A stretch of 9,248 nucleotides of DNA from Candidatus Egerieicola pullicola (GCA_018712465.1 DVGY01000084.1:1-9248), one strand, 5' to 3'. Shown: positions 1 to 6,946, counted from the stretch's first letter. Notes: generated by a model from the letters alone, not told the origin. Numbers and translations are program-made.

Positions 1-252
1 GAGCACGCCTAAGCAGAGGCCGAACCGGTCCATCAAAGTGGTTTCAGCTCGATTGACCAAGTAGGACACTACCTGCACCACTCCACCCAGCAGCAGGACG
101 GCTCCCAGAATATAACAGATAATCAGGGTAATCTGCTGGTTGAAGATCAAAAACAGCAGTCCCAGCACAAAGTAAAGGATGGTGTACACCCAGAACTCCA
201 CCTGGTTGGAACGGGCTTTGCTGCTTTTTTTGGCTTTCTTTGGATCTGTCAT
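1..252 (-). CDS. Small membrane protein, DUF308/HdeD-like (partial, C-terminus off the left edge)
   Basis: Eighty-four codons are visible from an ATG at 252-250, and the frame is open to the window edge. A strong Shine-Dalgarno GAAAGGAGG at 268-260 lies 7 nt before the ATG and fixes the start. The N-terminus (MTDPKKAKKSSKARSNQ) is short, basic and cytoplasmic in character. It is followed by two hydrophobic segments at about residues 20-37 and 41-65, joined by a short NQQ turn. The second segment, with ICYILGAVLLLGGVVQ, resembles the repeated two-helix unit of DUF308/HdeD-type membrane proteins, whose biochemical role is unknown in Firmicutes. The gene sits directly behind the terminator of the ispH-rpsA operon, on the same strand. 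I see no convincing promoter between them. The coding call is firm; the family call is by resemblance only and lacks the C-terminal half. Confidence 0.8.
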   Translation of the reverse strand, partial: MTDPKKAKKSSKARSNQVEFWVYTILYFVLGLLFLIFNQQITLIICYILGAVLLLGGVVQVVSYLVNRAETTLMDRFGLCLGVL

Positions 253-269
253 TGCAAAACCTCCTTTCA

Positions 270-313
270 AAATAAGAAAAGAGCAGGCAAGATTATGATT
301 CTCCTGCCTGCTC
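270..313 (-). terminator. Rho-independent terminator of the cmk-plsC-ispH/rpsA operon
   Basis: Read on the minus strand, GAGCAGGCA (313-305) pairs perfectly with TGCCTGCTC (289-281) around a 15-nt loop. It is followed at once by TTTTCTTATTTT (280-269). The stem of 9 bp and the T-rich tail lie about 50 nt after the ispH-rpsA stop codon. The T tract ends right at the Shine-Dalgarno sequence of the next minus-strand gene. Confidence 0.8.
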
Positions 314-334
314 CGATTATTTAGCGGGAGCGTT

Positions 335-355
335 TACAAAGTCATTGCCTTTGTA
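335..355 (-). other. Short hairpin just after the ispH-rpsA stop codon
   Basis: TACAAAG and CTTTGTA form a 7-bp inverted repeat with a 7-nt loop, starting 7 nt after the TAA TAA double stop of ispH-rpsA. No T tract follows, so it is not an intrinsic terminator. It could protect the mRNA 3' end or be incidental. Confidence 0.4.
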
Positions 356-362
356 GTTCTTA

Positions 363-2336
363 TTATGCTTCGCCCTCGTCCTCATCATTCTCGTCATTGC
401 TGCGGACGATCTTCTGATCGGTTTCCGGCAGCAGTGCCCGCATAGAGAGGCTGACCCGCTTGTTTTCGGGATTGATGTCGATGATCTTCACATCCACCTC
501 TTCGCCCAAGGTGAGGATGTCGGAGATCTTTTCCACTCTCTGGTTGGCGATCTGGGAAATGTGGATCAGACCGTCGATGCCAGGAATGATGGTAGCAAAT
601 GCACCGTAGTTGGTGAAGGAAACGATCTTTACCTTCACTACGTCGCCGATGTGGTACTGGTTCATGAAGATGTTCCAGGGGTTGTCTTCGCTCTTCTTGT
701 AGCCCAAGGAGATGCGGTGCCGTTCGGGATCCAGATCCTTTACGTATACTTCCACTACGTCGCCAACGTTCACGACTTCAGAGGGGTGCTTCAGCTTGCC
801 CCAGCTCAGCTCGGTGATGTGGATCATGCCGTCTACGCCGCCCAGGTCGACGAATGCGCCGTAGCTGGTCAGGCTCTTCACTTCACCAGTGTACTTCTTG
901 CCGATTTCTACGGTCTTCCAGAATTCCTCTTCCTTGGCCTTTCTTTCTTCGTTGAGTACGGCACGGATGGAGCCCAGAGCGCGGCCGCGGCGTTCGTTGA
1001 TCTCCAGGATCTTGAAGCGGACTTCCTTCTTGAGCATGGTGTTCAGATCTTCCACCCGGTGATCGCTCACCTGGGAAGCGGGAATAAATACCTTTGTATT
1101 ATGGGACAGCACCAACACGCCGCCCTTAACCACGTTGGTGATCACGCCTTCCAGTACGGCGCCTTCCTCAAAGGCTTTCTTGATTTCTTCGTAACCGGCC
1201 TGTGCATCGCAACGCTTCTTGGAACAGGCTACCGTTCCTTCCTGATCGTTGACCTTCAGCACAATCAGGTTGATTTCGTCGCCTTTGCTTACCACCTGAT
1301 CCAGGCTCTGGTCGGAGTTGTCGGTCATTTCATCCTTGGCTACAAAGCCGGTCTGTTTTGCGCCCAGGTCCACCACAACCTCATTGGGACGGATGTCGAT
1401 GACGACTCCTTTCACCCGCTTGCCAGTGTAGAGCTTGGCATCTTCGCTCAGGTTTTGCTCCAGCATTTCCGCAAAGTTTTCGTTGCTAGTGATTTCACTC
1501 ATGGTTTGTAGAACCTCCTTGATTATGTGCGCCGGGGTCGAAGCTCCGGCAGTGACGCCGATGCGTTCGGCGCCGGACAGGTCGACCGCATCCAGTTCCC
1601 CTGCGGTTTCCACCAAAACGGTAGGGCAATACCGGCTGCACACCTCATAGAGCTTGTGGGTGTTGGAACTGTGCCGCCCCCCGATTACGATCATCCTGTC
1701 ACTTTCCTGCGCCAGTTGGATGGCCTCCTTCTGGCGCTGGTTTGTCGCATTACATATTGTATCAAAAAACTCAAGTTTTGTACATAGTTTTTTTGACGAA
1801 TTTATGAAATTTCCCCAAATTTCCGTATTGAAGGTAGTTTGGGCGACCAATATTGCATTTTTGACACTGCCTGCCCCGGTTTCCTTTAGAATCTTTTCCA
1901 GTTCTTGGGTGGTTTGAGCCACATAACATTCACCCTTGCAGTGTCCCACAATGCCCTGCACCTCGGGATGATCCGGGCTTCCTGCAATCAGCACCGTTTT
2001 TCCTTCTTGGGATGCGGCGCGGACAATGCGGTGGATTTTTGCCACAAAGGGGCAGGTGGCGTCCACCACTTCCGCCCCGGTTTGGCGGAGCCGCTCCTCT
2101 GTTTGAGCGTCCACGCCATGGGAGCGGATCACCACCGTGTCCCCCGGTTTGGCTTGGTCCGGCGAGTCGAGGATCTCCACCCCTTTTTGGGCCAGATCCT
2201 CCACTACCTGAGGGTTGTGGATAATGGGCCCCAGAGTTTTGATGGATCCCCCGGTTTTGGTCAGCTCGTATACCAGGTCTACCGCCCGGTTCACTCCAAA
2301 GCAGAACCCGGCGCTTTTGGCCAGACGGAGGGTCAT
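363..2336 (-). CDS. ispH-rpsA: Bifunctional 4-hydroxy-3-methylbut-2-enyl diphosphate reductase / ribosomal protein S1 fusion
   Basis: A 657-residue fusion. Residues 1-280 are IspH (LytB), the iron-sulphur enzyme that reduces HMBPP to IPP and DMAPP at the end of the MEP pathway. The three cluster cysteines are visible as C12 (GFCFGV), C95 (DATCPF) and C195 (DTICNA). Substrate-site residues include H40, H73, H123, E125, the T167-T168 pair, SSN (223-225) and S266. Residues 281-657 are ribosomal protein S1 with four OB-fold S1 repeats, at about 304-374, 391-458, 479-547 and 563-632. The last two carry the classical GAFV/GxDGxIH signatures. The acidic tail ends NDENDEDEGEA. E. coli S1 has six repeats, and shorter S1 proteins are usual in Firmicutes. 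The fusion is a known clostridial arrangement. The ATG overlaps the plsC stop as ATGA, so translation is probably coupled. An in-frame ATG with its own ribosome binding site lies at the domain junction (codon 279). GC falls to about 31% within codons 160-199. Confidence 0.96.
   Translation of the reverse strand: MTLRLAKSAGFCFGVNRAVDLVYELTKTGGSIKTLGPIIHNPQVVEDLAQKGVEILDSPDQAKPGDTVVIRSHGVDAQTEERLRQTGAEVVDATCPFVAKIHRIVRAASQEGKTVLIAGSPDHPEVQGIVGHCKGECYVAQTTQELEKILKETGAGSVKNAILVAQTTFNTEIWGNFINSSKKLCTKLEFFDTICNATNQRQKEAIQLAQESDRMIVIGGRHSSNTHKLYEVCSRYCPTVLVETAGELDAVDLSGAERIGVTAGASTPAHIIKEVLQTMSEITSNENFAEMLEQNLSEDAKLYTGKRVKGVVIDIRPNEVVVDLGAKQTGFVAKDEMTDNSDQSLDQVVSKGDEINLIVLKVNDQEGTVACSKKRCDAQAGYEEIKKAFEEGAVLEGVITNVVKGGVLVLSHNTKVFIPASQVSDHRVEDLNTMLKKEVRFKILEINERRGRALGSIRAVLNEERKAKEEEFWKTVEIGKKYTGEVKSLTSYGAFVDLGGVDGMIHITELSWGKLKHPSEVVNVGDVVEVYVKDLDPERHRISLGYKKSEDNPWNIFMNQYHIGDVVKVKIVSFTNYGAFATIIPGIDGLIHISQIANQRVEKISDILTLGEEVDVKIIDINPENKRVSLSMRALLPETDQKIVRSNDENDEDEGEA
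1500..1520 (-). promoter_or_regulatory. Candidate internal ribosome binding site and start codon for a free S1 protein
   Basis: On the minus strand AAGGAGG (1520-1514) is followed after 11 nt by an in-frame ATG (1502-1500), codon 279 of the fusion. Translation from here would give a 379-residue protein (MSEITSNENFAEML...) containing all four S1 repeats and no IspH. The SD match is better than that of the fusion's own start, which relies on the ATGA overlap with plsC. Caveat: the motif also encodes the usual IspH C-terminal Lys-Glu-Val, so it may be accidental, and 11 nt is a longish spacing. Confidence 0.45.
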
Positions 2337-2953
2337 GCCTTCATCACCGCCAGATTCTCATCCTGAAGCTGCTGCACCACGCTTTGAAGTTTGACGGCGG
2401 CTTGGCGCATGGATTCGGTGTCCTTCTTCTTGCCTTCCAGCACCTCTTGGTTGGGGATCACCTGGCCATAGCGGATGAGGATTCGGCTGCGGAACTTGCC
2501 GCCGTTGCCGTAGGTGATGCACACCGGCACCACATCCTCCCCAGTCACCGAGGCAATGTAAATCACCCCGCCTTTGAACTTCAGCAGCTTGCCGTCGTGG
2601 CTGCGGGTGCCTTCCGGGAACAATGCCAGCACCTTGCCCTCCTTGACCACCTTTTTGGCGGTGCGGATGGCGGTCATGTCCGGCTTTTTCAGGTTTACCG
2701 GGAAGGCGCCCAACCCTCGGATAATGGGGGCCAGCACCGGCTTGTGGAATAATTTTTCGTTGGCCATAAAAGTCAGGGTGGTGTTCAGCTTTAAGCCCAT
2801 CATCACCGGATCCCAATAGGATTGGTGGTTGCCCACCAGAATGTAACCCCGGTCGGTGGGCAGGTTTTCCATGCCGTAATATTCCAGCTTGAACCACAGC
2901 TTGCACACCACGTTGCACACTACTTTTGCGAAGCGGTAGAACCGTAAACTCAT
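2333..2953 (-). CDS. plsC: 1-acyl-sn-glycerol-3-phosphate acyltransferase (PlsC/LPLAT family)
   Basis: A 206-residue acyltransferase that would add the second acyl chain to lysophosphatidic acid, making phosphatidic acid at the inner face of the membrane. The family motifs are in order: NHQSYWD at 42-48, carrying the catalytic H43-x4-D48 pair; GAFPVN at 82-87; FPEGTR at 112-117; and the VP of motif IV at 142-143. The amphipathic, hydrophobic N-terminus (residues 1-25) could sit on the membrane. The ATG at 2953-2951 has GAGAGGAG (2969-2962) 8 nt upstream. This SD begins immediately after the cmk stop codon, and the 3' end overlaps ispH by 4 nt, so the gene is the middle member of a tight operon. 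Other LPLAT substrates cannot be excluded from sequence, but size and motifs fit PlsC. Confidence 0.93.
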   Translation of the reverse strand: MSLRFYRFAKVVCNVVCKLWFKLEYYGMENLPTDRGYILVGNHQSYWDPVMMGLKLNTTLTFMANEKLFHKPVLAPIIRGLGAFPVNLKKPDMTAIRTAKKVVKEGKVLALFPEGTRSHDGKLLKFKGGVIYIASVTGEDVVPVCITYGNGGKFRSRILIRYGQVIPNQEVLEGKKKDTESMRQAAVKLQSVVQQLQDENLAVMKA

Positions 2954-2969
2954 GCCAGCAGCTCCTCTC

Positions 2970-3641
2970 TCAAATTCCCAGATGCCGGCGGATCATGGCC
3001 TCCATCAACTCCAAAGATTCCTCCAAGGTGTTGCCGGAAGTGTCCACCAGCTTTGCGTCTTCCGCCCGGCGCAGAGGGGAGATTTCCCGGTGGGAATCGT
3101 CGTAGTCCCGCTGCTTGATGTCGTTTAACAATTTGTCGTAATCCACTGATACCCCTTTAGAAAGGTATTCGTCAAACCGCCTTCTGGCCCGGTCCTCGGG
3201 GGTGGCGGTGAGGTAGATTTTTAGGTTGGCGTCGGGCAGCACCGTGGTACCGATGTCCCGTCCGTCCATAATCACATTGTGCTCCTTGGCCAGCTTCCGC
3301 TGCAGCCACAGCAGGTAGTCCCGCACTGCTTTGTGGGCGGAAACCTGGGAAGCGTAGCGGCTCATTTCCGGAGACCGGATTTCCGCGGAGACGTTTTCCC
3401 CGTTGAGCAGGGTCTGCTGCACTCCGTCTTGGTCAAAACGCAGATCCACAGTGATTTCCGGCAGCATGGCGGCTACCCGGTCCGGATCGGCGGGGTCGAT
3501 TCCCCGCTGCCAAGCGGCATAGCCCACCGTGCGGTACAGCGCCCCGGTATCCACATACAGATACCCCAATTTTTTGGCGGTGAGACGGGCGATGGTGCTC
3601 TTTCCGGCCCCGGCAGGGCCGTCGATGGCGATAGCAATCAC
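2970..3641 (-). CDS. cmk: Cytidylate kinase (GTG start)
   Basis: A 223-residue kinase that phosphorylates CMP and dCMP with ATP. The Walker A loop GPAGAGKST is at residues 8-16. YVDTGALYR (29-37) and DGRDIGT (126-132) form the substrate site. RARRRFDEY (151-159) and RDYDDSHR (178-185) match the lid and NMP-binding region, and KLVDTS (197-202) precedes the C-terminal helix. I chose the GTG at 3641-3639 because GAGAGGAGG lies 7 nt upstream and because the protein then begins with the typical (M)IAIAIDGPAGAGKS. The open frame continues 79 codons further upstream to 3878, but that extension would start upstream of the operon promoter and has no family match. It is the first gene of the operon. 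Its TGA is 16 nt before the plsC ATG. Confidence 0.95.
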   Translation of the reverse strand: MIAIAIDGPAGAGKSTIARLTAKKLGYLYVDTGALYRTVGYAAWQRGIDPADPDRVAAMLPEITVDLRFDQDGVQQTLLNGENVSAEIRSPEMSRYASQVSAHKAVRDYLLWLQRKLAKEHNVIMDGRDIGTTVLPDANLKIYLTATPEDRARRRFDEYLSKGVSVDYDKLLNDIKQRDYDDSHREISPLRRAEDAKLVDTSGNTLEESLELMEAMIRRHLGI

Positions 3642-3663
3642 CTGTGATCCTCCTCTCTCCCGT

Positions 3664-3682
3664 TTGATTTGGAAAAAATCAA
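3664..3682 (-). other. Small AT-rich hairpin in the cmk 5' untranslated region
   Basis: TTGATTT and AAATCAA form a 7-bp inverted repeat around TTTCC on the minus strand, between the predicted transcription start (about 3693) and the cmk ribosome binding site. It is weak and A-T only except for one G-C pair. No known leader class is recognised. Confidence 0.3.
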
Positions 3683-3699
3683 CAATCGTTCTCCGTATC

Positions 3700-3728
3700 A
3701 TTATATCACTGACGGGAGAGAGAATCAA
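3700..3728 (-). promoter_or_regulatory. Sigma-A promoter of the cmk-plsC-ispH/rpsA operon
   Basis: On the minus strand, TTGATT (3728-3723) and a perfect TATAAT (3705-3700) are separated by exactly 17 nt. Transcription would start near 3693, giving a leader of about 52 nt before the cmk GTG. The promoter is oriented away from the alaS promoter, about 160 bp apart. Confidence 0.85.
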
Positions 3729-3885
3729 GGAAAAGAATGGTTTTTTCAAGGTAAGAAACAGGTTAATGGTCACCGGGCGGGAGAAAGGGTTGGGTTCTTG
3801 CCAAACAGGGGAAACGGCCGGGGAAGAGAGGGACCTCTTTTGAGCCGGAACAGAGAATTGGCATTTTATTTTCCCCATTTCCGTC
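3729..3885. other. Spacer between divergent cmk and alaS promoters
   Basis: This 157-bp stretch lies between the -35 boxes of the two divergent promoters. I see no open frame with a ribosome binding site, no strong inverted repeat and no recognised operator. It contains purine-rich plus-strand runs such as GGGGAAGAGAGGGACC. Confidence 0.5.
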
Positions 3886-3914
3886 TTGACAACCCCGGCT
3901 TCCCGCCTTATAAT
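3886..3914 (+). promoter_or_regulatory. Full-consensus sigma-A promoter of alaS
   Basis: TTGACA (3886-3891) and TATAAT (3909-3914) are both perfect consensus hexamers with a 17-nt spacer. Transcription should start near 3921, just before stem I of the T-box leader. Such a strong promoter fits a gene whose expression is then set by leader attenuation. Confidence 0.93.
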
Positions 3915-3920
3915 GAAAGG

Positions 3921-4150
3921 CAGTGAGCGTGGAAGAAGTCAATTCCGCTGTTTTTGCTTTTAGAGAGCTTCCGGTAGGTGCAAGGGAGCAGCAATGGGCG
4001 GGAGAGCCGCTTTGGAGCTCCGGTTAATCCCGGCGGCAGGCAGCCGTTATCTGCCAAAACGAGAGGCGGGGAAGTTCCCCGCAACTTGGGTGGTACCGCG
4101 TCAGAAATTTCTGCCGTCCCAAGCCGGTTTCCGGCAGGGGCGGTTTTTTG
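3921..4150 (+). promoter_or_regulatory. T-box riboswitch leader of alaS (tRNA-Ala responsive)
   Basis: The hallmark T-box GGGTGGTACCGCG lies at 4088-4100. Its TGGT would pair with the ACCA end of uncharged tRNA-Ala, which has an A discriminator. Stem I can be traced as GAGC (3925-3928) with GCTC (4017-4020), TTCCGC (3943-3948) with GCGGGA (3998-4003), TTGCT with AGCAA, and GCTTCC (3967-3972) with GGGAGC (3984-3989), with the conserved GGTGCAA in the distal loop. The internal loop between the lower helices contains two adjacent Ala codons, GCC (4006-4008) and GCT (4009-4011), as candidate specifiers. A stem II-region helix is GGCAG (4035-4039) with CTGCC (4051-4055). Stem III is GCGGGG (4066-4071) with CCCCGC (4077-4082). 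The antiterminator uses CTTGGG (4085-4090) with CCCAAG (4118-4123), excluding the terminator that follows. T-box identity is certain. Helix details come from manual folding. Confidence 0.95.
4114..4150 (+). terminator. Intrinsic terminator of the alaS T-box
   Basis: CCGTCCC (4114-4120) pairs with GGGGCGG (4137-4143, one G-T), enclosing a nested GCCGG-TTT-CCGGC hairpin (4123-4135). Six T residues (4144-4149) follow. The 5' arm overlaps the antiterminator arm CCCAAG, so tRNA binding decides between readthrough and termination. Confidence 0.92.
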
Positions 4151-4192
4151 TTGCCTAGGCCCCCAACAATGAAGAAGGAGTGGAACAAACCA

Positions 4193-6832
4193 ATGGAATG
4201 GACGGGACTGAACGAACTGCGGGAAAAGTTCCTGCATTTTTTTGAAGAGAAAGGGCATTTGCGTCTGCCCAGCTTCCCCTTGATCCCTCAGGGAGACAAC
4301 AGCCTGCTGCTGATTAACTCCGGCATGGCTCCTATGAAAAAGTGGTTTTTGGGCCAGGAAGTGCCTCCCCGGAAGCGGGTGACCACCTGTCAGAAGTGCA
4401 TCCGTACTCCGGATATTGAAAACGTGGGCAAAACTGCCCGTCACGGCACCTTTTTTGAGATGCTGGGCAACTTTTCCTTTGGGGATTACTTCAAGCACGA
4501 AGCTACCAAGTGGGCTTGGGAGTTCATCACCCAGGAACTGAAAATGCCGGTAGATAAACTGTGGGTGTCCATCTATGAAGGAGACGAGGAAACCCGGAAG
4601 ATCTGGGTGGAGGAAGTTGGAGTAGACCCCAGCCGCATCGTCACCATGGGCAAGGAGGACAACTTCTGGGAAATCGGCGCCGGTCCCTGCGGCCCCTGCA
4701 GCGAAATCTACTTTGACCGGGGCCCGGAAAAGGGCTGCGGCAAGCCGGACTGCCACGTGGGCTGCGAATGCGACCGGTACGTGGAATTCTGGAACCTGGT
4801 ATTCAGCCAGTTTGACGGAGACGGCAACGGCAACTACACCCCCATGGCCCACCCCAACATCGACACCGGTATGGGCTTGGAACGTCTGGCCTGCATTATG
4901 CAGGGCGTGGACAACCTCTTTGAGGTGGACACCATCCAGAACATCATGAAGAAAATCAGTGAGATCGCCGGAGTACACTATCACGAGGACGAAACCAAGG
5001 ATGTGTCCCTGCGGGTCATCACCGACCATATCCGTTCCACTGTCTTTATGCTGGCGGACGGAGTGATTCCCTCCAATGAAGGCCGGGGCTATGTGCTGCG
5101 GCGTCTGCTTCGCCGGGCGGCCCGCCATGGACGGCTGCTTGGCATCAACGGTCCCTTCCTGTACCAGGTCGTGGACACCGTAGTGAAGGAAAACCACACC
5201 GCTTACCCGGAACTGGCTCAAAAGCAGTCTTATCTGGAAAAGATTATCCTCACCGAGGAAGAAAACTTCGACCGCACCCTGAACAAGGGCCTGGAACTGC
5301 TGACTCAGCTTATCGACAAAGCGGAAGAACAGGGCCTTTCCACTCTGGCCGGAGAAGACGCCTTCCATTTGTACGATACCTTTGGATTCCCCATCGACCT
5401 GACCCGGGAAATTGCTTCCGAAAAGGGCTTTTCCATCGACGAAACCGCCTTCGGTACCCTGATGGAGCACCAGAAAGAGGTGGCCCGTCAGGCCCGGATG
5501 AGCCAGGAGGATGTGGCCTGGGCGGACGAAACCCTGGGGCTTCACGGGGTCAAAACCGAGTTTACCGGCTATAGCAGCCTCACCGGCACCGGCAAAGTGC
5601 TGGCCATGCTGGTGGACGGGGAAAAGGTGGAGGAAGTTTCCGCCCCCGCCCGGGCAACCCTGGTGTTTGATTCCACCTGCTTCTATGCCGAAAGCGGCGG
5701 CCAGGTGGCGGATAAGGGGACCGTTTCCACCGATTCTGCCTCCGGCCAGGTGCTGGATGTACAGAAAACCGGCACCGGACTGTTTATGCACGTAGTACAG
5801 GTAGAAGAGGGCTCCTTCTGTTTGGGAGATACGGTACAGCAGAAGGTGTATAAGCTGGTGCGTTACCCCATTATGCGCAACCACACTGCTGCTCACTTGC
5901 TGCAGGCAGCGCTGCGCCAGGTGCTGGGGGATCACGTTCATCAGGCCGGCCAGTTGGTTACTGCTCCCTCCCTGCGGTTTGACTTCTCCCACTTTGAAGC
6001 CATGACCCAGGATCAGATTCACCAGGTAGAAAACCTGGTCAACCAGAAGATTTTTGAGGCCATTCCTGTCACTGTGGAAGAGATGCCCATTGAGGAAGCT
6101 CGGAAAACTGGCGCTATGGCTCTGTTTGGAGAAAAGTACGGCGACACCGTGCGGGTGGTCAGCGTGGACGACTTCTCCAAGGAGTTCTGCGGCGGTACCC
6201 ATGTGTCCAACACCGCCCATATTGGATTGTTTAAGATCGTCAGCGAAGGCAGCGTAGCTGCCGGGGTGCGCCGGATCGAAGCGGTCACCGGCAACTATAT
6301 CCTGGAGCTGCTCCAGCACAACACCTATACCCTGCACCAGGCTGCCAAGGCCCTGAAGCTGAACAACCCGGAAGAGCTGGTGGACAAGTGCGCCGCCCTC
6401 ACTGCCGAACTGAAGGAAGCTAAGGCGGAAGTGGCCCGGCTCAACGCTCAACTAGCTCAGAACAGCTTTGCGAAGGTGTTGAATGACAGCCTCCAGGAGG
6501 TGGATGGCATCCAGTACACCACCATGATGCTGGAAAATATGGACCTCAACGCTTTGAAGGATTCCACTGCTCAGATGCGGGATCATCACCCGGATTTGGT
6601 GTTTGTGGCCGCCAACATCGCCGATGGCAAGGGCAACCTGATCTGCGTGGTAGGTGACAACGCCAAAAAGCGGGGCTTGAAGGCCGGCAACATTGTTCGG
6701 GAAGTGGCAAAACTTACCGGCGGCAAGGGCGGCGGACGTCCTGACCAGGCTATGGCCGGTGTGGGCGACGTTACCAAGGTGGACGAAGCCCTGTTGCAGC
6801 TGAAGGACGTTATCGCAGGACAGTTGGGGTAA
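4193..6832 (+). CDS. alaS: Alanyl-tRNA synthetase
   Basis: An 879-residue class II synthetase, full length for the family. It charges tRNA-Ala in the cytoplasm. The N-terminal aminoacylation domain holds NSGMAPMKKWF, the motif 2 region (RTPDIENVGKTARHGTFFEMLGNFS, split by a loop) and motif 3 GMGLER at 226-231. The editing domain carries HTAAH (564-568) and CGGTH (666-670), which bind zinc and clear mischarged Ser/Gly; the numbering coincides with E. coli. A C-terminal C-Ala/DHHA1 domain ends with the glycine-rich GGKGGGRPDQAMAGVGD at about 843-859. A cysteine cluster lies at C182, C187, C191 and C193, just before motif 3. I chose the ATG at 4193 because the protein then starts MEWTGLNELREKFL as in homologues, and AAGGAG (4175-4180) lies 12 nt upstream. 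An in-frame ATG at 4169 lacks an SD. Expression depends on the T-box leader. Confidence 0.97.
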   Translation: MEWTGLNELREKFLHFFEEKGHLRLPSFPLIPQGDNSLLLINSGMAPMKKWFLGQEVPPRKRVTTCQKCIRTPDIENVGKTARHGTFFEMLGNFSFGDYFKHEATKWAWEFITQELKMPVDKLWVSIYEGDEETRKIWVEEVGVDPSRIVTMGKEDNFWEIGAGPCGPCSEIYFDRGPEKGCGKPDCHVGCECDRYVEFWNLVFSQFDGDGNGNYTPMAHPNIDTGMGLERLACIMQGVDNLFEVDTIQNIMKKISEIAGVHYHEDETKDVSLRVITDHIRSTVFMLADGVIPSNEGRGYVLRRLLRRAARHGRLLGINGPFLYQVVDTVVKENHTAYPELAQKQSYLEKIILTEEENFDRTLNKGLELLTQLIDKAEEQGLSTLAGEDAFHLYDTFGFPIDLTREIASEKGFSIDETAFGTLMEHQKEVARQARMSQEDVAWADETLGLHGVKTEFTGYSSLTGTGKVLAMLVDGEKVEEVSAPARATLVFDSTCFYAESGGQVADKGTVSTDSASGQVLDVQKTGTGLFMHVVQVEEGSFCLGDTVQQKVYKLVRYPIMRNHTAAHLLQAALRQVLGDHVHQAGQLVTAPSLRFDFSHFEAMTQDQIHQVENLVNQKIFEAIPVTVEEMPIEEARKTGAMALFGEKYGDTVRVVSVDDFSKEFCGGTHVSNTAHIGLFKIVSEGSVAAGVRRIEAVTGNYILELLQHNTYTLHQAAKALKLNNPEELVDKCAALTAELKEAKAEVARLNAQLAQNSFAKVLNDSLQEVDGIQYTTMMLENMDLNALKDSTAQMRDHHPDLVFVAANIADGKGNLICVVGDNAKKRGLKAGNIVREVAKLTGGKGGGRPDQAMAGVGDVTKVDEALLQLKDVIAGQLG

Positions 6833-6946
6833 TGATTCCCTTATTATCCTTTTGATTTTTCCGAAACGCTTTCCCTTAAAACAAGAAGGCTTTGCTGGAA
6901 ATGAGTTTGTTCTTTGTTTATTTCCGGATGGAAAGGAGGTGCAACC
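6833..6946 (+). other. alaS-HIT intergenic region without terminator
   Basis: In these 114 bp I see no GC-rich hairpin with a T tract and only a weak promoter candidate (TTGATT at 6852-6857, 17 nt, CTTAAA). Transcription probably continues from alaS into the HIT gene. A small TTTCC-GGAT-GGAAA hairpin (6921-6934) abuts the HIT ribosome binding site. Confidence 0.45.

Noticed and set aside
561..1511. 316-codon plus-strand frame over the S1 part of ispH-rpsA
   Set aside because: It lies opposite conserved S1 repeats, has no SD, and its translation shows no known domain.
3642..3878. N-terminal extension of cmk to an upstream ATG
   Set aside because: The extension would need a transcript starting upstream of the strong promoter at 3700-3728, and the GTG at 3641 has a perfect SD and the family N-terminus.
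4148..4192. Earlier starts for alaS, including the ATG at 4169
   Set aside because: No SD precedes them, part lies in the terminator, and homologues begin at the MEWTGL position.
3908..6451. Very long open frame (847 codons) on the minus strand opposite alaS
   Set aside because: It is antisense to an unquestionable alaS, runs through the T-box leader, has no ribosome binding site or recognisable domain, and reflects codon bias of the real gene.
6914..6946. Upstream ATG for the HIT gene
   Set aside because: It has no SD; the ATG at 6947 has a strong one and gives the standard N-terminus with the CxxC.
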